Origin: Vibrio tarriae
GTDB lineage: Bacteria > Pseudomonadota > Gammaproteobacteria > Enterobacterales > Vibrionaceae
NCBI RefSeq assembly: GCF_002216685.1
Contig: NZ_CP022352.1
Coordinates: 930,001-994,000, forward strand
Reading direction: 5' to 3'
Length of the DNA: 64,000 nt
The notes under the pieces were generated by a model. It was not told where the DNA came from. It made no database searches and saw only the letters and a list, made by a program, of their open reading frames with translations. Of the stretch, positions 57,577 through 64,000 are shown piece after piece. A program made the position numbers and the translations under genes. Numbering within the stretch: position 1 is the first letter of the stretch; every line of letters starts with the position of its first letter.

Positions 57577-59352
57577 ATGTTCCAACATGCCTTTACGGAC
57601 TACCTTGTCCAATTACAACAAGTGAATCAGCGTTGGTGGAAAGAGGTCGAACAGAGCAAAGCCGCCGTGAATTCCCCACTCAATAAAGCGATGCAAGAAG
57701 TGAATCTGGAAGACTCGCTCAAGTTCTTTGAGCAAGCCGCCAATCAACCTGCAGCTCTGCTGAAAGTGCAAACCCAATGGTGGGAGCAGCAACTCCAGAT
57801 TTGGCAAAAAGTGGTGCTTGAGTCGAAAATTCAATCCATCATGGAAGCCGAAAAAGGGGATAAGCGTTTTAGCCATGAAGCGTGGCAGCAAGATCCTTTC
57901 TTCAACTTCATCAAACAATCCTATCTGCTGTTCAGTAAGACTTATCTTGACACGATCAATGCTATCGAAGGTCTTGATGAAAAAGCCAAAGAGCGGATTT
58001 TGTTCTTCTCTCGTCAGATGATCAATGCGCTTTCTCCGAGCAATTTTATTGCGACGAACCCAGAGTTGCTGCGTCTAACCTTAGAGAAAAACGGTGAAAA
58101 CTTGATTGCGGGTCTTGAGCAACTGAAAGAGGATGTCGCGTCCAGTGCCGATATTCTCAAAATCCGCATGACCAACAATAATGCTTTCCGCCTTGGTGAA
58201 GATGTGGCTAACACGCCGGGTGAAGTGGTGTTCAAAAATGAGGTGTTTGAGCTTATTCAATACAAACCTCTGACTGAGCAAGTGGCAGTAACGCCACTGT
58301 TGATCGTTCCGCCTTTTATCAACAAATACTACATTCTTGATTTGCGTGAGAAAAACTCCATGGTGCGCTGGCTAGTCGAGCAAGGACACTCTGTGTTTAT
58401 GATCTCATGGCGTAATCCGGGAGCAGCGCAAGCTCAACTCAATTTTGAAGACTATGTGCTCGAAGGCGTTGTTAAAGCGGTGAATGCGATTGAATCGATC
58501 ACTGGGCAAGAGCAGATCAACGCGGCAGGTTACTGCATTGGTGGAACAGTATTAGCGACAACCATCGCTTACTACGCGGCTAAACGCATGAAAAAACGCA
58601 TCAAAACCGCGAGCTTTTTCACCACTTTGCTGGATTTCTCTCAACCGGGAGAAGTGGGAGCCTACATCAACGACACCATTATTCGAGCCATTGAGCTGCA
58701 AAATAATGCCAAAGGCTATATGGATGGCCGCTCACTCAGCGTGACATTCAGTTTGCTGCGTGAAAATAGCCTGTACTGGAATTACTACGTGGACAACTAC
58801 CTGAAAGGGCAGAGTCCGGTTGATTTTGATCTTCTGTACTGGAATAGCGACAGCACTAACGTGGCAGGTGCTTGCCATAACTTCTTGTTACGAGAGCTCT
58901 ATCTTGAGAACAAGTTGGTTCAGGGCAAGGGCGTGAAAGTCGGTGGTGTCTGGATTGATTTAGATAAAATCAAAGTGCCGAGTTATTTCATTTCTACCAA
59001 AGAAGATCACATCGCTCTGTGGCAAGGCACTTACCGCGGCGCATTGCGTACGGGGGGTAACAAAACCTTTGTGCTGGGTGAATCTGGGCATATTGCGGGA
59101 ATCGTTAACCATCCTGACAAACGTAAGTATGGTTACTGGGTTAACGACACCTTGGATGATTCTGCGGAAGATTGGCTGGAAACGGCTCAGCACCGAGAAG
59201 GTTCATGGTGGGTGCATTGGAATGAGTGGTTAAACGGCTTTGCAGATGGCAGCAAAGTTGAACCTTATCCATTAGGCAATGCCGACTATCCGGTGTTGTA
59301 CAGTGCACCGGGTGAGTATGTAAAACAGGTGTTACCCATCCAAGAAGCTTAA
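57577..59352 (+). CDS. phaC: Class I poly(3-hydroxyalkanoate) synthase PhaC
   Basis: Polymerises (R)-3-hydroxyacyl-CoA into PHA granules. The 591-residue protein has an N-terminal helical region (to about 200) and an alpha/beta-hydrolase core. Its lipase-box-like motif GYCIGG holds the catalytic Cys320; the partner Asp and His are expected in the STKEDHIALW and GESGHIAGIVNHP stretches. The start follows AAGGAG. It lies behind the internal terminator at 57531-57556 and ends at a terminator at 59356-59379. Confidence 0.95.
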   Translation: MFQHAFTDYLVQLQQVNQRWWKEVEQSKAAVNSPLNKAMQEVNLEDSLKFFEQAANQPAALLKVQTQWWEQQLQIWQKVVLESKIQSIMEAEKGDKRFSHEAWQQDPFFNFIKQSYLLFSKTYLDTINAIEGLDEKAKERILFFSRQMINALSPSNFIATNPELLRLTLEKNGENLIAGLEQLKEDVASSADILKIRMTNNNAFRLGEDVANTPGEVVFKNEVFELIQYKPLTEQVAVTPLLIVPPFINKYYILDLREKNSMVRWLVEQGHSVFMISWRNPGAAQAQLNFEDYVLEGVVKAVNAIESITGQEQINAAGYCIGGTVLATTIAYYAAKRMKKRIKTASFFTTLLDFSQPGEVGAYINDTIIRAIELQNNAKGYMDGRSLSVTFSLLRENSLYWNYYVDNYLKGQSPVDFDLLYWNSDSTNVAGACHNFLLRELYLENKLVQGKGVKVGGVWIDLDKIKVPSYFISTKEDHIALWQGTYRGALRTGGNKTFVLGESGHIAGIVNHPDKRKYGYWVNDTLDDSAEDWLETAQHREGSWWVHWNEWLNGFADGSKVEPYPLGNADYPVLYSAPGEYVKQVLPIQEA

Positions 59353-59355
59353 AAG

Positions 59356-59384
59356 TAACGCCACCTTGGGGTGGCGTTATTCTT
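59356..59384 (+). terminator. Terminator after phaC
   Basis: A perfect 10-bp stem TAACGCCACC / GGTGGCGTTA (59356-59365 and 59370-59379; 4-nt loop) is followed by TTCTT. It starts 4 nt after the stop codon. Confidence 0.85.
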
Positions 59385-59403
59385 GCTCAAAATACTTGTT
59401 CTA

Positions 59404-59520
59404 CCTGAAGCGGCAGCGGTGTTGGTTACGTTCTTTAGGCTCACCACATTGATTGCCTGTGTTCATGGGAGAGGAAGCTACTTCCCGCCTAACTAACTAC
59501 AACGCCAAGTAGTTCGTATA
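59404..59520. repeat. Vibrio palindromic intergenic repeat, full copy
   Basis: It begins CCTGAAGCGGCAGCGGTGTTGG and ends CTACAACGCCAAGTAGTT, matching the ends of the copy at 41797-41911. It occupies the gap between phaC and the HD-GYP gene, where a set of genes expected from N16961 recall is absent. The rest of the gap (to 59681) shows no gene. Confidence 0.65.
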
Positions 59521-59681
59521 GGATGTCAAATATCCTGCCGATTTATTATTTCCATTAAGATTTTTTACGCACGAAGCATCACTGACAGGCAGAGTTGGTC
59601 ATTTCGTTGGGCAAGATTGAGGTGGTCTACTACATTCTTATTATGGAATGAGCAATGAGATGATGATAAACAGGCTGCACT

Positions 59682-60950
59682 ATGAAATCGGTAAATATCG
59701 AATGGAACGTCAATCTAAGGCAGGCATTTTTTTGTATCGCAAGAGCGCTCGACTCGGTCGGTGTGGATGATATCAATCACGGGCATCGTGTCGGTTATAT
59801 GGCCTATTCTTGTGCTCAAGCCATGGAGTGGAGCGAAGAGGAGTGTCAACTGGTGTTTGCGCTGGGTTTGATCCATGACTGTGGCGTGGCTCAGAAGCGT
59901 GATTTCTATCGTTTACTCGAAAATATGCAACCCGACAATACCCAGCAGCATTGCGTGCGAGGCAATGAGTTGCTGTCGAATTGTCCACCGCTTGCGCCGT
60001 TTGCGGATGCGATTTTGTACCACCATACACCTTGGGATGAGCTGAAAAATATGGCTATTTCGGATCGAAACAAACGGTTCGCGGCGTTGATTTTTTTAGC
60101 GGATAGAGTGGATTACCTTAAAGAGCTCTATCCAAGAGATGAGTATGGCAATGTGACTCAGGAAGCTCGTAATCAAGTCTGTTTAGAAATTGGCCGATTA
60201 AGCGGAAGCTTGTTCGAGCGTGACTTGGTACGCACCATGCAACATTTGCTGAGTAAAGAGTTCATCTGGTTTTCAATGGAGCATCATCATATTGAAGCGA
60301 TGGGTCACAATTTGCCATCCACCCCATTTTTTGAGCAGAAGTTGGGGGTGGAAGAGATCATGTCTATCGCGATGTTGATGGCAAACGTGGTGGATGCGAA
60401 AAGTCAGTTCACTTTTCAGCATTCGCAAAAAGTGGCAGAGCTCTGTCAGCACTTAGCGAAAGAGCTAGGGCTGAACGTGGAGATGCAAAAAGCCCTTTAC
60501 CTGACAGGATTGGTTCACGATATCGGCAAGCTGCACACCCCAGAAGAGATCTTGCATAAACCCGGTAAACTCAACGAGAGCGAGTATCTTTGTATTCAAC
60601 GCCATTCGACCGACTCTCGCTATACCTTGCAAATGGTGTTTGGCCAATCTGTGGTGTGTGAGTGGGCAGGAAACCACCATGAGCGTTTAGATGGTTCGGG
60701 TTACCCAAGAGGACTCCAAGGGTCGGCGATTGATCTGCCTTCACGGATCATTGCGATTGCGGATGTGTTTCAGGCGCTCACTCAAGCAAGGCCATATCGC
60801 GGCAGCATGTCGCTCAATGAGGTGATGAATATCATGCGTCACGAAGTGAGTTGTGGTCGGTTAGATAGCCAAGTGTTTGATGTGATTGTGCGCAATAGCC
60901 AGCAATACTATCAGCTCTCGATAGCGGAAAGCCCAACCGAATGGGCATAA
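59682..60950 (+). CDS. HD-GYP phosphodiesterase, V-cGAP1-like
   Basis: A cytoplasmic 422-residue protein with two HD-type halves. The first (about 25-200) has an HD pair (GLIHDCGVAQ) but no GYP. The second (about 220-400) is an intact HD-GYP domain: H279-D280 in VHDIGK, HHERLDGSGYPRG for the GYP element, and IAIADVFQALTQARPYR. By position next to nap it corresponds to VCA0681, which I recall as V-cGAP1, a phosphodiesterase for 3'3'-cGAMP that also has 5'-nucleotidase activity through its HD domain. The same fold could cut c-di-GMP. It is monocistronic, between the PHA cluster and the nap operon. Confidence 0.87.
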   Translation: MKSVNIEWNVNLRQAFFCIARALDSVGVDDINHGHRVGYMAYSCAQAMEWSEEECQLVFALGLIHDCGVAQKRDFYRLLENMQPDNTQQHCVRGNELLSNCPPLAPFADAILYHHTPWDELKNMAISDRNKRFAALIFLADRVDYLKELYPRDEYGNVTQEARNQVCLEIGRLSGSLFERDLVRTMQHLLSKEFIWFSMEHHHIEAMGHNLPSTPFFEQKLGVEEIMSIAMLMANVVDAKSQFTFQHSQKVAELCQHLAKELGLNVEMQKALYLTGLVHDIGKLHTPEEILHKPGKLNESEYLCIQRHSTDSRYTLQMVFGQSVVCEWAGNHHERLDGSGYPRGLQGSAIDLPSRIIAIADVFQALTQARPYRGSMSLNEVMNIMRHEVSCGRLDSQVFDVIVRNSQQYYQLSIAESPTEWA

Positions 60951-60985
60951 AAAATCCGGTGCGAATAGCACCGGATTTTCTCTCT
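60947..60985. terminator. Bidirectional terminator, HD-GYP gene / nap operon
   Basis: A perfect 12-bp stem AAAATCCGGTGC / GCACCGGATTTT (60951-60962 and 60968-60979; loop of 5) carries T-runs in both directions. It ends the HD-GYP gene on the plus strand and the nap operon on the minus strand. Confidence 0.92.
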
Positions 60986-60993
60986 CTGCATTC

Positions 60994-61122
60994 CTATTTG
61001 TCTTTCGTCATGGCGAGCAAGCCAATTGAGACGACGGCAACCCCAAGGAAACCGGCCAGAATGATGACTGGCATGGCGCTGTAACCGAGCACGTGCCAAA
61101 AAATCGATTCAAGAGTACTCAT
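60994..61122 (-). CDS. Tiny membrane protein of the nap operon (TIGR02808-like)
   Basis: A 42-residue frame below the usual length cut-offs: starts MSTLESIFWHVLGYSAMP, has one membrane helix (VIILAGFLGVAVVSIGLL) and ends in AMTKDK. The ATG at 61122 has a strong AAGGAG site and is 11 nt after the napC stop. I recall a family (TIGR02808) of ~45-residue one-helix proteins found beside nap genes in Vibrio and Photobacterium; it fits. It may support the NapC quinol step, but nothing in the sequence shows a redox centre. Confidence 0.82.
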   Translation of the reverse strand: MSTLESIFWHVLGYSAMPVIILAGFLGVAVVSIGLLAMTKDK

Positions 61123-61133
61123 AGTGGCTCTCC

Positions 61134-61709
61134 TTATTGCCAGCCTTCAACACCATGCATATCGGGTAGGTTGTGTGCGATGCCTTTATGGCAATCCACA
61201 CAGGTTTTTTCACCAGAGGCGAGTGCGGTCGAGTGTTGCTTCGCTGCTCGGCTACTTTGCTCAGAAAAATCCATGTAGTTGAACTGGTGACAGTTTCGAC
61301 ATTCCAACGAATCGTTCTTTTTCAAGCGTGCCCATTCGCGTTCGGCTAAGTGTGCGCGGCGTGCTTGAAACTTTTCTGGTGTATCAATCGTGCCGATAAA
61401 ATGTGCCACCAATTCCTTGGAGGCTTGCACTTTACGCACAATTTTATCCGTCCATTCATGGGGAACATGGCAGTCAGAACAGATGGCGCGAACCCCAGAG
61501 CGGTTGGAATAGTGAATCGTCTCTTGGATTTCGGCCACAATCGGCGCGTGACAGCCCGAGCAAAACTCTTCGCTGTTGGTCGCTTCCATTCCCGTATTGA
61601 AGGCGCCCCAAAATAACAGGCCGCCGACAAAACCCATCAGCAAAACCACACCCACGGCGGCTTTACTTGGGCTCGATAAACGAAGCCAAAACGCTTTAAG
61701 AAATTTCAT
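61134..61709 (-). CDS. napC: NapC, tetraheme quinol dehydrogenase
   Basis: A membrane-anchored c-type cytochrome that passes electrons from menaquinol/ubiquinol to NapB-NapA. The 191 residues have one N-terminal membrane helix (about 17-37) and four CxxCH heme sites: CSGCHAP, CSDCHVP, CRNCHQF and CVDCHKG. This NapC/NirT layout is typical. It lies 17 nt after napB and 11 nt before the tiny membrane protein gene; all are read on the minus strand. Confidence 0.96.
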   Translation of the reverse strand: MKFLKAFWLRLSSPSKAAVGVVLLMGFVGGLLFWGAFNTGMEATNSEEFCSGCHAPIVAEIQETIHYSNRSGVRAICSDCHVPHEWTDKIVRKVQASKELVAHFIGTIDTPEKFQARRAHLAEREWARLKKNDSLECRNCHQFNYMDFSEQSSRAAKQHSTALASGEKTCVDCHKGIAHNLPDMHGVEGWQ

Positions 61710-61726
61710 AAATGGCCTCTTTTCGG

Positions 61727-62182
61727 TTAACGAAGTGAATCAACGCGTTCGAAATCGTTCTCAACCAGCGGTTTTGCATCCGCCTGAGGGACGTGACACT
61801 GTAAACAGAAGTAGCGGCGTGGAGAGACGTCCGACAGTACCGCATCTTCGCGGTTCACAAAGTGAGTGACACTGATCTTGGTTGCGCCCATTTCTTTGGC
61901 GTTTTTCCAACTGTGGCAAGCAAGGCACTTGTTGGCGTTCAACGATACTTCATAGTTGCGAATGTTGTGCGGGATGAGTGGTGGTTGATACACAAAATCA
62001 CTCTCTAGCGCTTGTTCGCGTGGGTATTTCTTCATTGGATCAGCGGCGCGAGTCGCTTCAATTTCTGTTGCTCCGCGCAGTGATTCTAGACCTCCGATAC
62101 CGCCTGGATTGTTCAGCTCAGCATGAGCAATGCCAGCCAGTACGGTAAACACTGAAAGTAAGGCAATGAGTTGTTTTTTCAT
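61727..62182 (-). CDS. napB: NapB, diheme subunit of periplasmic nitrate reductase
   Basis: A periplasmic diheme cytochrome that hands electrons to NapA. The ATG at 62182 ([18 protein letters not shown] upstream) gives a signal peptide with cleavage near AHA (residue 21) and 151 residues. The two heme sites are CLACHSW and CLQCHVP. The frame is open upstream to 62242 but that part precedes the leader. It follows napA after 66 nt. Confidence 0.96.
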   Translation of the reverse strand: MKKQLIALLSVFTVLAGIAHAELNNPGGIGGLESLRGATEIEATRAADPMKKYPREQALESDFVYQPPLIPHNIRNYEVSLNANKCLACHSWKNAKEMGATKISVTHFVNREDAVLSDVSPRRYFCLQCHVPQADAKPLVENDFERVDSLR

Positions 62183-62248
62183 CGTAAATTCTCCGCCTTG
62201 CGGCTTAATACTTGGTCTGGGCTGACGGGCAGCCCAGTGCAATCAGGG

Positions 62249-64000
62249 TTACGCGACTTTGGTGATCTTAACCGGACACTTCTTGAAGTCAGTCTGCTTC
62301 GAGAGTGGGTCGGTCGCATCGAGGATCAACTTGTTGACCAAAATGCGAGCATCAAAGAAAGGCACGAACACCAAGCCTTTTGGCGGCTTATTACGACCGC
62401 GAGTTTCTACGCGCACTCGAACTTCACCACGCGAGTTGGAGATCAGCACTTCATCGCCACGGCGTAAACCGCGCGCTTGCGCGTCTTCATGGTGCATAAA
62501 GCACAGTGCATCTGGTACCGCTTTATACAGCTCAGGAACACGACGGGTCATAGTGCCTGTGTGCCAGTGCTCAAGAACACGGCCAGTACAGAGCCATAAA
62601 TCGTACTCTTCATTCGGCATTTCTGGCGGCGCTTCATAAGGCGAGGAGATGATCCACGCTTTGCCATCCGGTTTGCCGTAGAAATCCCAACCTGAACCGG
62701 CTTTGGCATAAGGGTCAGAGCCTTCTTTAAAGCGCCATTTAGTTTCTTTGCCATCGACAACCGGCCAACGCAGACCGCGTACTTGGTGGTAAACATCGTA
62801 AGGCGCTAAATCGTGACCATGGCCTCGGCCGAACTCGGCATACTCTTCAAATAGACCTTTTTGGATATAGAAACCAAAGTGGTGGGCATCATCGTTGAGT
62901 TCACGTGCTTCGCTCAGTGGGAACTTGTCCACCTGACCGTTTTTGAACAGCACGTCATACAGGGTTTTGCCACGGTATTGCGGTGCTTTTGCCAGCAGTT
63001 CTTCCGGCCACACTTCTTCGACTTTGAAGCGTTTTGAAAACTCAATCACTTGCCATGAATCTGAGTGAGATTCACCGATAGTCTTCACTTGTTGATACCA
63101 CACTTGGGTACGACGCTCGGCGTTGCCGTACGCGCCTTCTTTTTCTACCCACATGGCGGTTGGCAGAACAAGGTCAGCCGCTTGCGCCGTTACGGTTGGG
63201 TAAGCATCCGATACCACAATGAAGTTTTCAGGGTTGCGGTAGCCCGGTAAACGCTCTTCATTGATGTTTGGACCGGCTTGCATGTTGTTATTACATTGCA
63301 CCCAGTAACAGTTCAGTACGCCGTCTTTGAGCATGCGGTCTTGCTGCACCGCATGGAAGCCTGGTTTTGGTGGGATAGTGCCTTCAGGCAATTTCCACAC
63401 TTTTTCGGCAATCGCACGGTGTTTAGGGTTAGCGACCACCATGTCGGCTGGCAGACGGTGTGCAAAGGTACCCACTTCACGCGCCGTACCACAGGCTGAT
63501 GGCTGCCCCGTCAGTGAGAATGGGCTATTGCCTGGGGTGGCGATTTTGCCAGTAAGCAAGTGCAGGTTGTACACCAAGCTTTGCATCCAAACACCGCGAG
63601 TATGTTGGTTCATCCCCATGGTCCAGAGTGACATCACTTTGGTGTTTGGATCGGCATACTGCTTTGCGAGCGTGATCAGTTTATCCGGTGATACTCCGGA
63701 AATTTCAGACGCTTTTTCAACCGTGTAAGGCGCAACCGATTTTTTGTACTCTTCAAACGAAATATCGCTGACATCACCGGAGTTGGCGTTTTTCGCCTTT
63801 TTCTGTAGAGGGTGATCGTCACGCAGACCGTAACCGATGTCCGTGACCGCTTGTTTGAAATGGGTGTGCTTGTTGACAAAGTCCCAGTTCACCGCATCGT
63901 TTTGAATGATGTAGTTGGCGATGAAGTTGGCAATCGCTAAGTCAGACTGTGGGTGGAAAATGTAGCCATGATCCGCCAACTCAAAAGAACGGTGGTAATA
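62249..64000 (-). CDS. napA: NapA, periplasmic nitrate reductase, C-terminal part
   Basis: The molybdenum bis-MGD catalytic subunit reducing nitrate to nitrite in the periplasm. The 584 codons here are the C-terminal ~70% and run off the right edge; the frame is open to 64000 and begins [13 protein letters not shown]. Family blocks visible include [57 protein letters not shown] and the MGD-binding C-terminus ([25 protein letters not shown]). The N-terminal Tat signal and [4Fe-4S] cysteines are outside the window, so other nap genes upstream should lie there. Molybdate for its cofactor would come through ModABC. Confidence 0.97.
   Translation of the reverse strand, partial: YYHRSFELADHGYIFHPQSDLAIANFIANYIIQNDAVNWDFVNKHTHFKQAVTDIGYGLRDDHPLQKKAKNANSGDVSDISFEEYKKSVAPYTVEKASEISGVSPDKLITLAKQYADPNTKVMSLWTMGMNQHTRGVWMQSLVYNLHLLTGKIATPGNSPFSLTGQPSACGTAREVGTFAHRLPADMVVANPKHRAIAEKVWKLPEGTIPPKPGFHAVQQDRMLKDGVLNCYWVQCNNNMQAGPNINEERLPGYRNPENFIVVSDAYPTVTAQAADLVLPTAMWVEKEGAYGNAERRTQVWYQQVKTIGESHSDSWQVIEFSKRFKVEEVWPEELLAKAPQYRGKTLYDVLFKNGQVDKFPLSEARELNDDAHHFGFYIQKGLFEEYAEFGRGHGHDLAPYDVYHQVRGLRWPVVDGKETKWRFKEGSDPYAKAGSGWDFYGKPDGKAWIISSPYEAPPEMPNEEYDLWLCTGRVLEHWHTGTMTRRVPELYKAVPDALCFMHHEDAQARGLRRGDEVLISNSRGEVRVRVETRGRNKPPKGLVFVPFFDARILVNKLILDATDPLSKQTDFKKCPVKITKVA

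Overview
The window looks like about 64 kb of Vibrio chromosome II, most likely Vibrio cholerae or a very close relative. The grounds are gene content and order that I recognise: luxP-luxQ, a PilZ protein (PlzE-like), an H-NOX gene with its kinase, torT/torS, pyruvate kinase beside pgtP/pgtCBA, chitodextrinase, a CdgD-like diguanylate cyclase, secD2F2, a phaB-A-P-C cluster, a V-cGAP1-like HD-GYP protein and the nap operon. From memory this is the order of the VCA0738 to VCA0678 block of strain N16961, read in reverse. No searches were run.

Layout. 0-6.5 kb: end of a TraF-like gene, the AI-2 receptor pair luxPQ, a c-di-GMP receptor, a small outer-membrane protein and a periplasmic OB-fold protein. 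6.6-12.1 kb: cobyric acid synthase followed by the molybdate importer modABC, then a class I HMG-CoA reductase. 12.1-19 kb: two small unknown genes, H-NOX plus HnoK, a YccS-type membrane protein and helicase IV. 19-22.6 kb: an envelope cluster (cytochrome b561, PepSY, dgkA, PAP2 phosphatase) with two PmrA-like direct repeats, then pncA and mgsA. 22.6-26.6 kb: divergent torT and torS. 26.7-34.8 kb: pyruvate kinase, the phosphoglycerate transporter and its PgtCBA regulators. 34.8-44.2 kb: a YhhN-like membrane protein, a frameshifted YqhD-type dehydrogenase, an unassigned region with an orphan terminator, chitodextrinase, glgC and a GGDEF protein. 44.3-48.4 kb: two unknown exported or anchored proteins and secD2 (frameshifted) with secF2. 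48.7-54.5 kb: a lactose/chitobiose-type PTS, an unassigned barrel-like protein and a frameshifted secreted GH20 hexosaminidase. 55.2-59.4 kb: polyhydroxyalkanoate synthesis. 59.7-64 kb: the HD-GYP gene, then the nap operon on the minus strand, running off the right edge.

How the genes fit together. Signalling is a strong theme: AI-2, c-di-GMP (PilZ, GGDEF), cGAMP breakdown (HD-GYP), NO/redox (H-NOX), TMAO and phosphoglycerate. Molybdenum uptake supports the molybdoenzyme NapA. Phosphoglycerate/PEP import sits beside pyruvate kinase. Chitin use appears twice, and carbon storage appears as PHA and glycogen genes.

Oddities. Four apparent single-event frameshifts lie between 36.6 and 52.1 kb (YqhD-like, secD2, the barrel-like protein, GH20). 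If my recall of N16961 is right, the PTS-GH20 block is an insertion between secF2 and phaB. On the same recall, the uhpABC and iron-ABC genes expected between phaC and the HD-GYP gene are missing. Good Rho-independent terminators mark most transcription-unit ends. Several copies or fragments of a Vibrio-type palindromic intergenic repeat are present.
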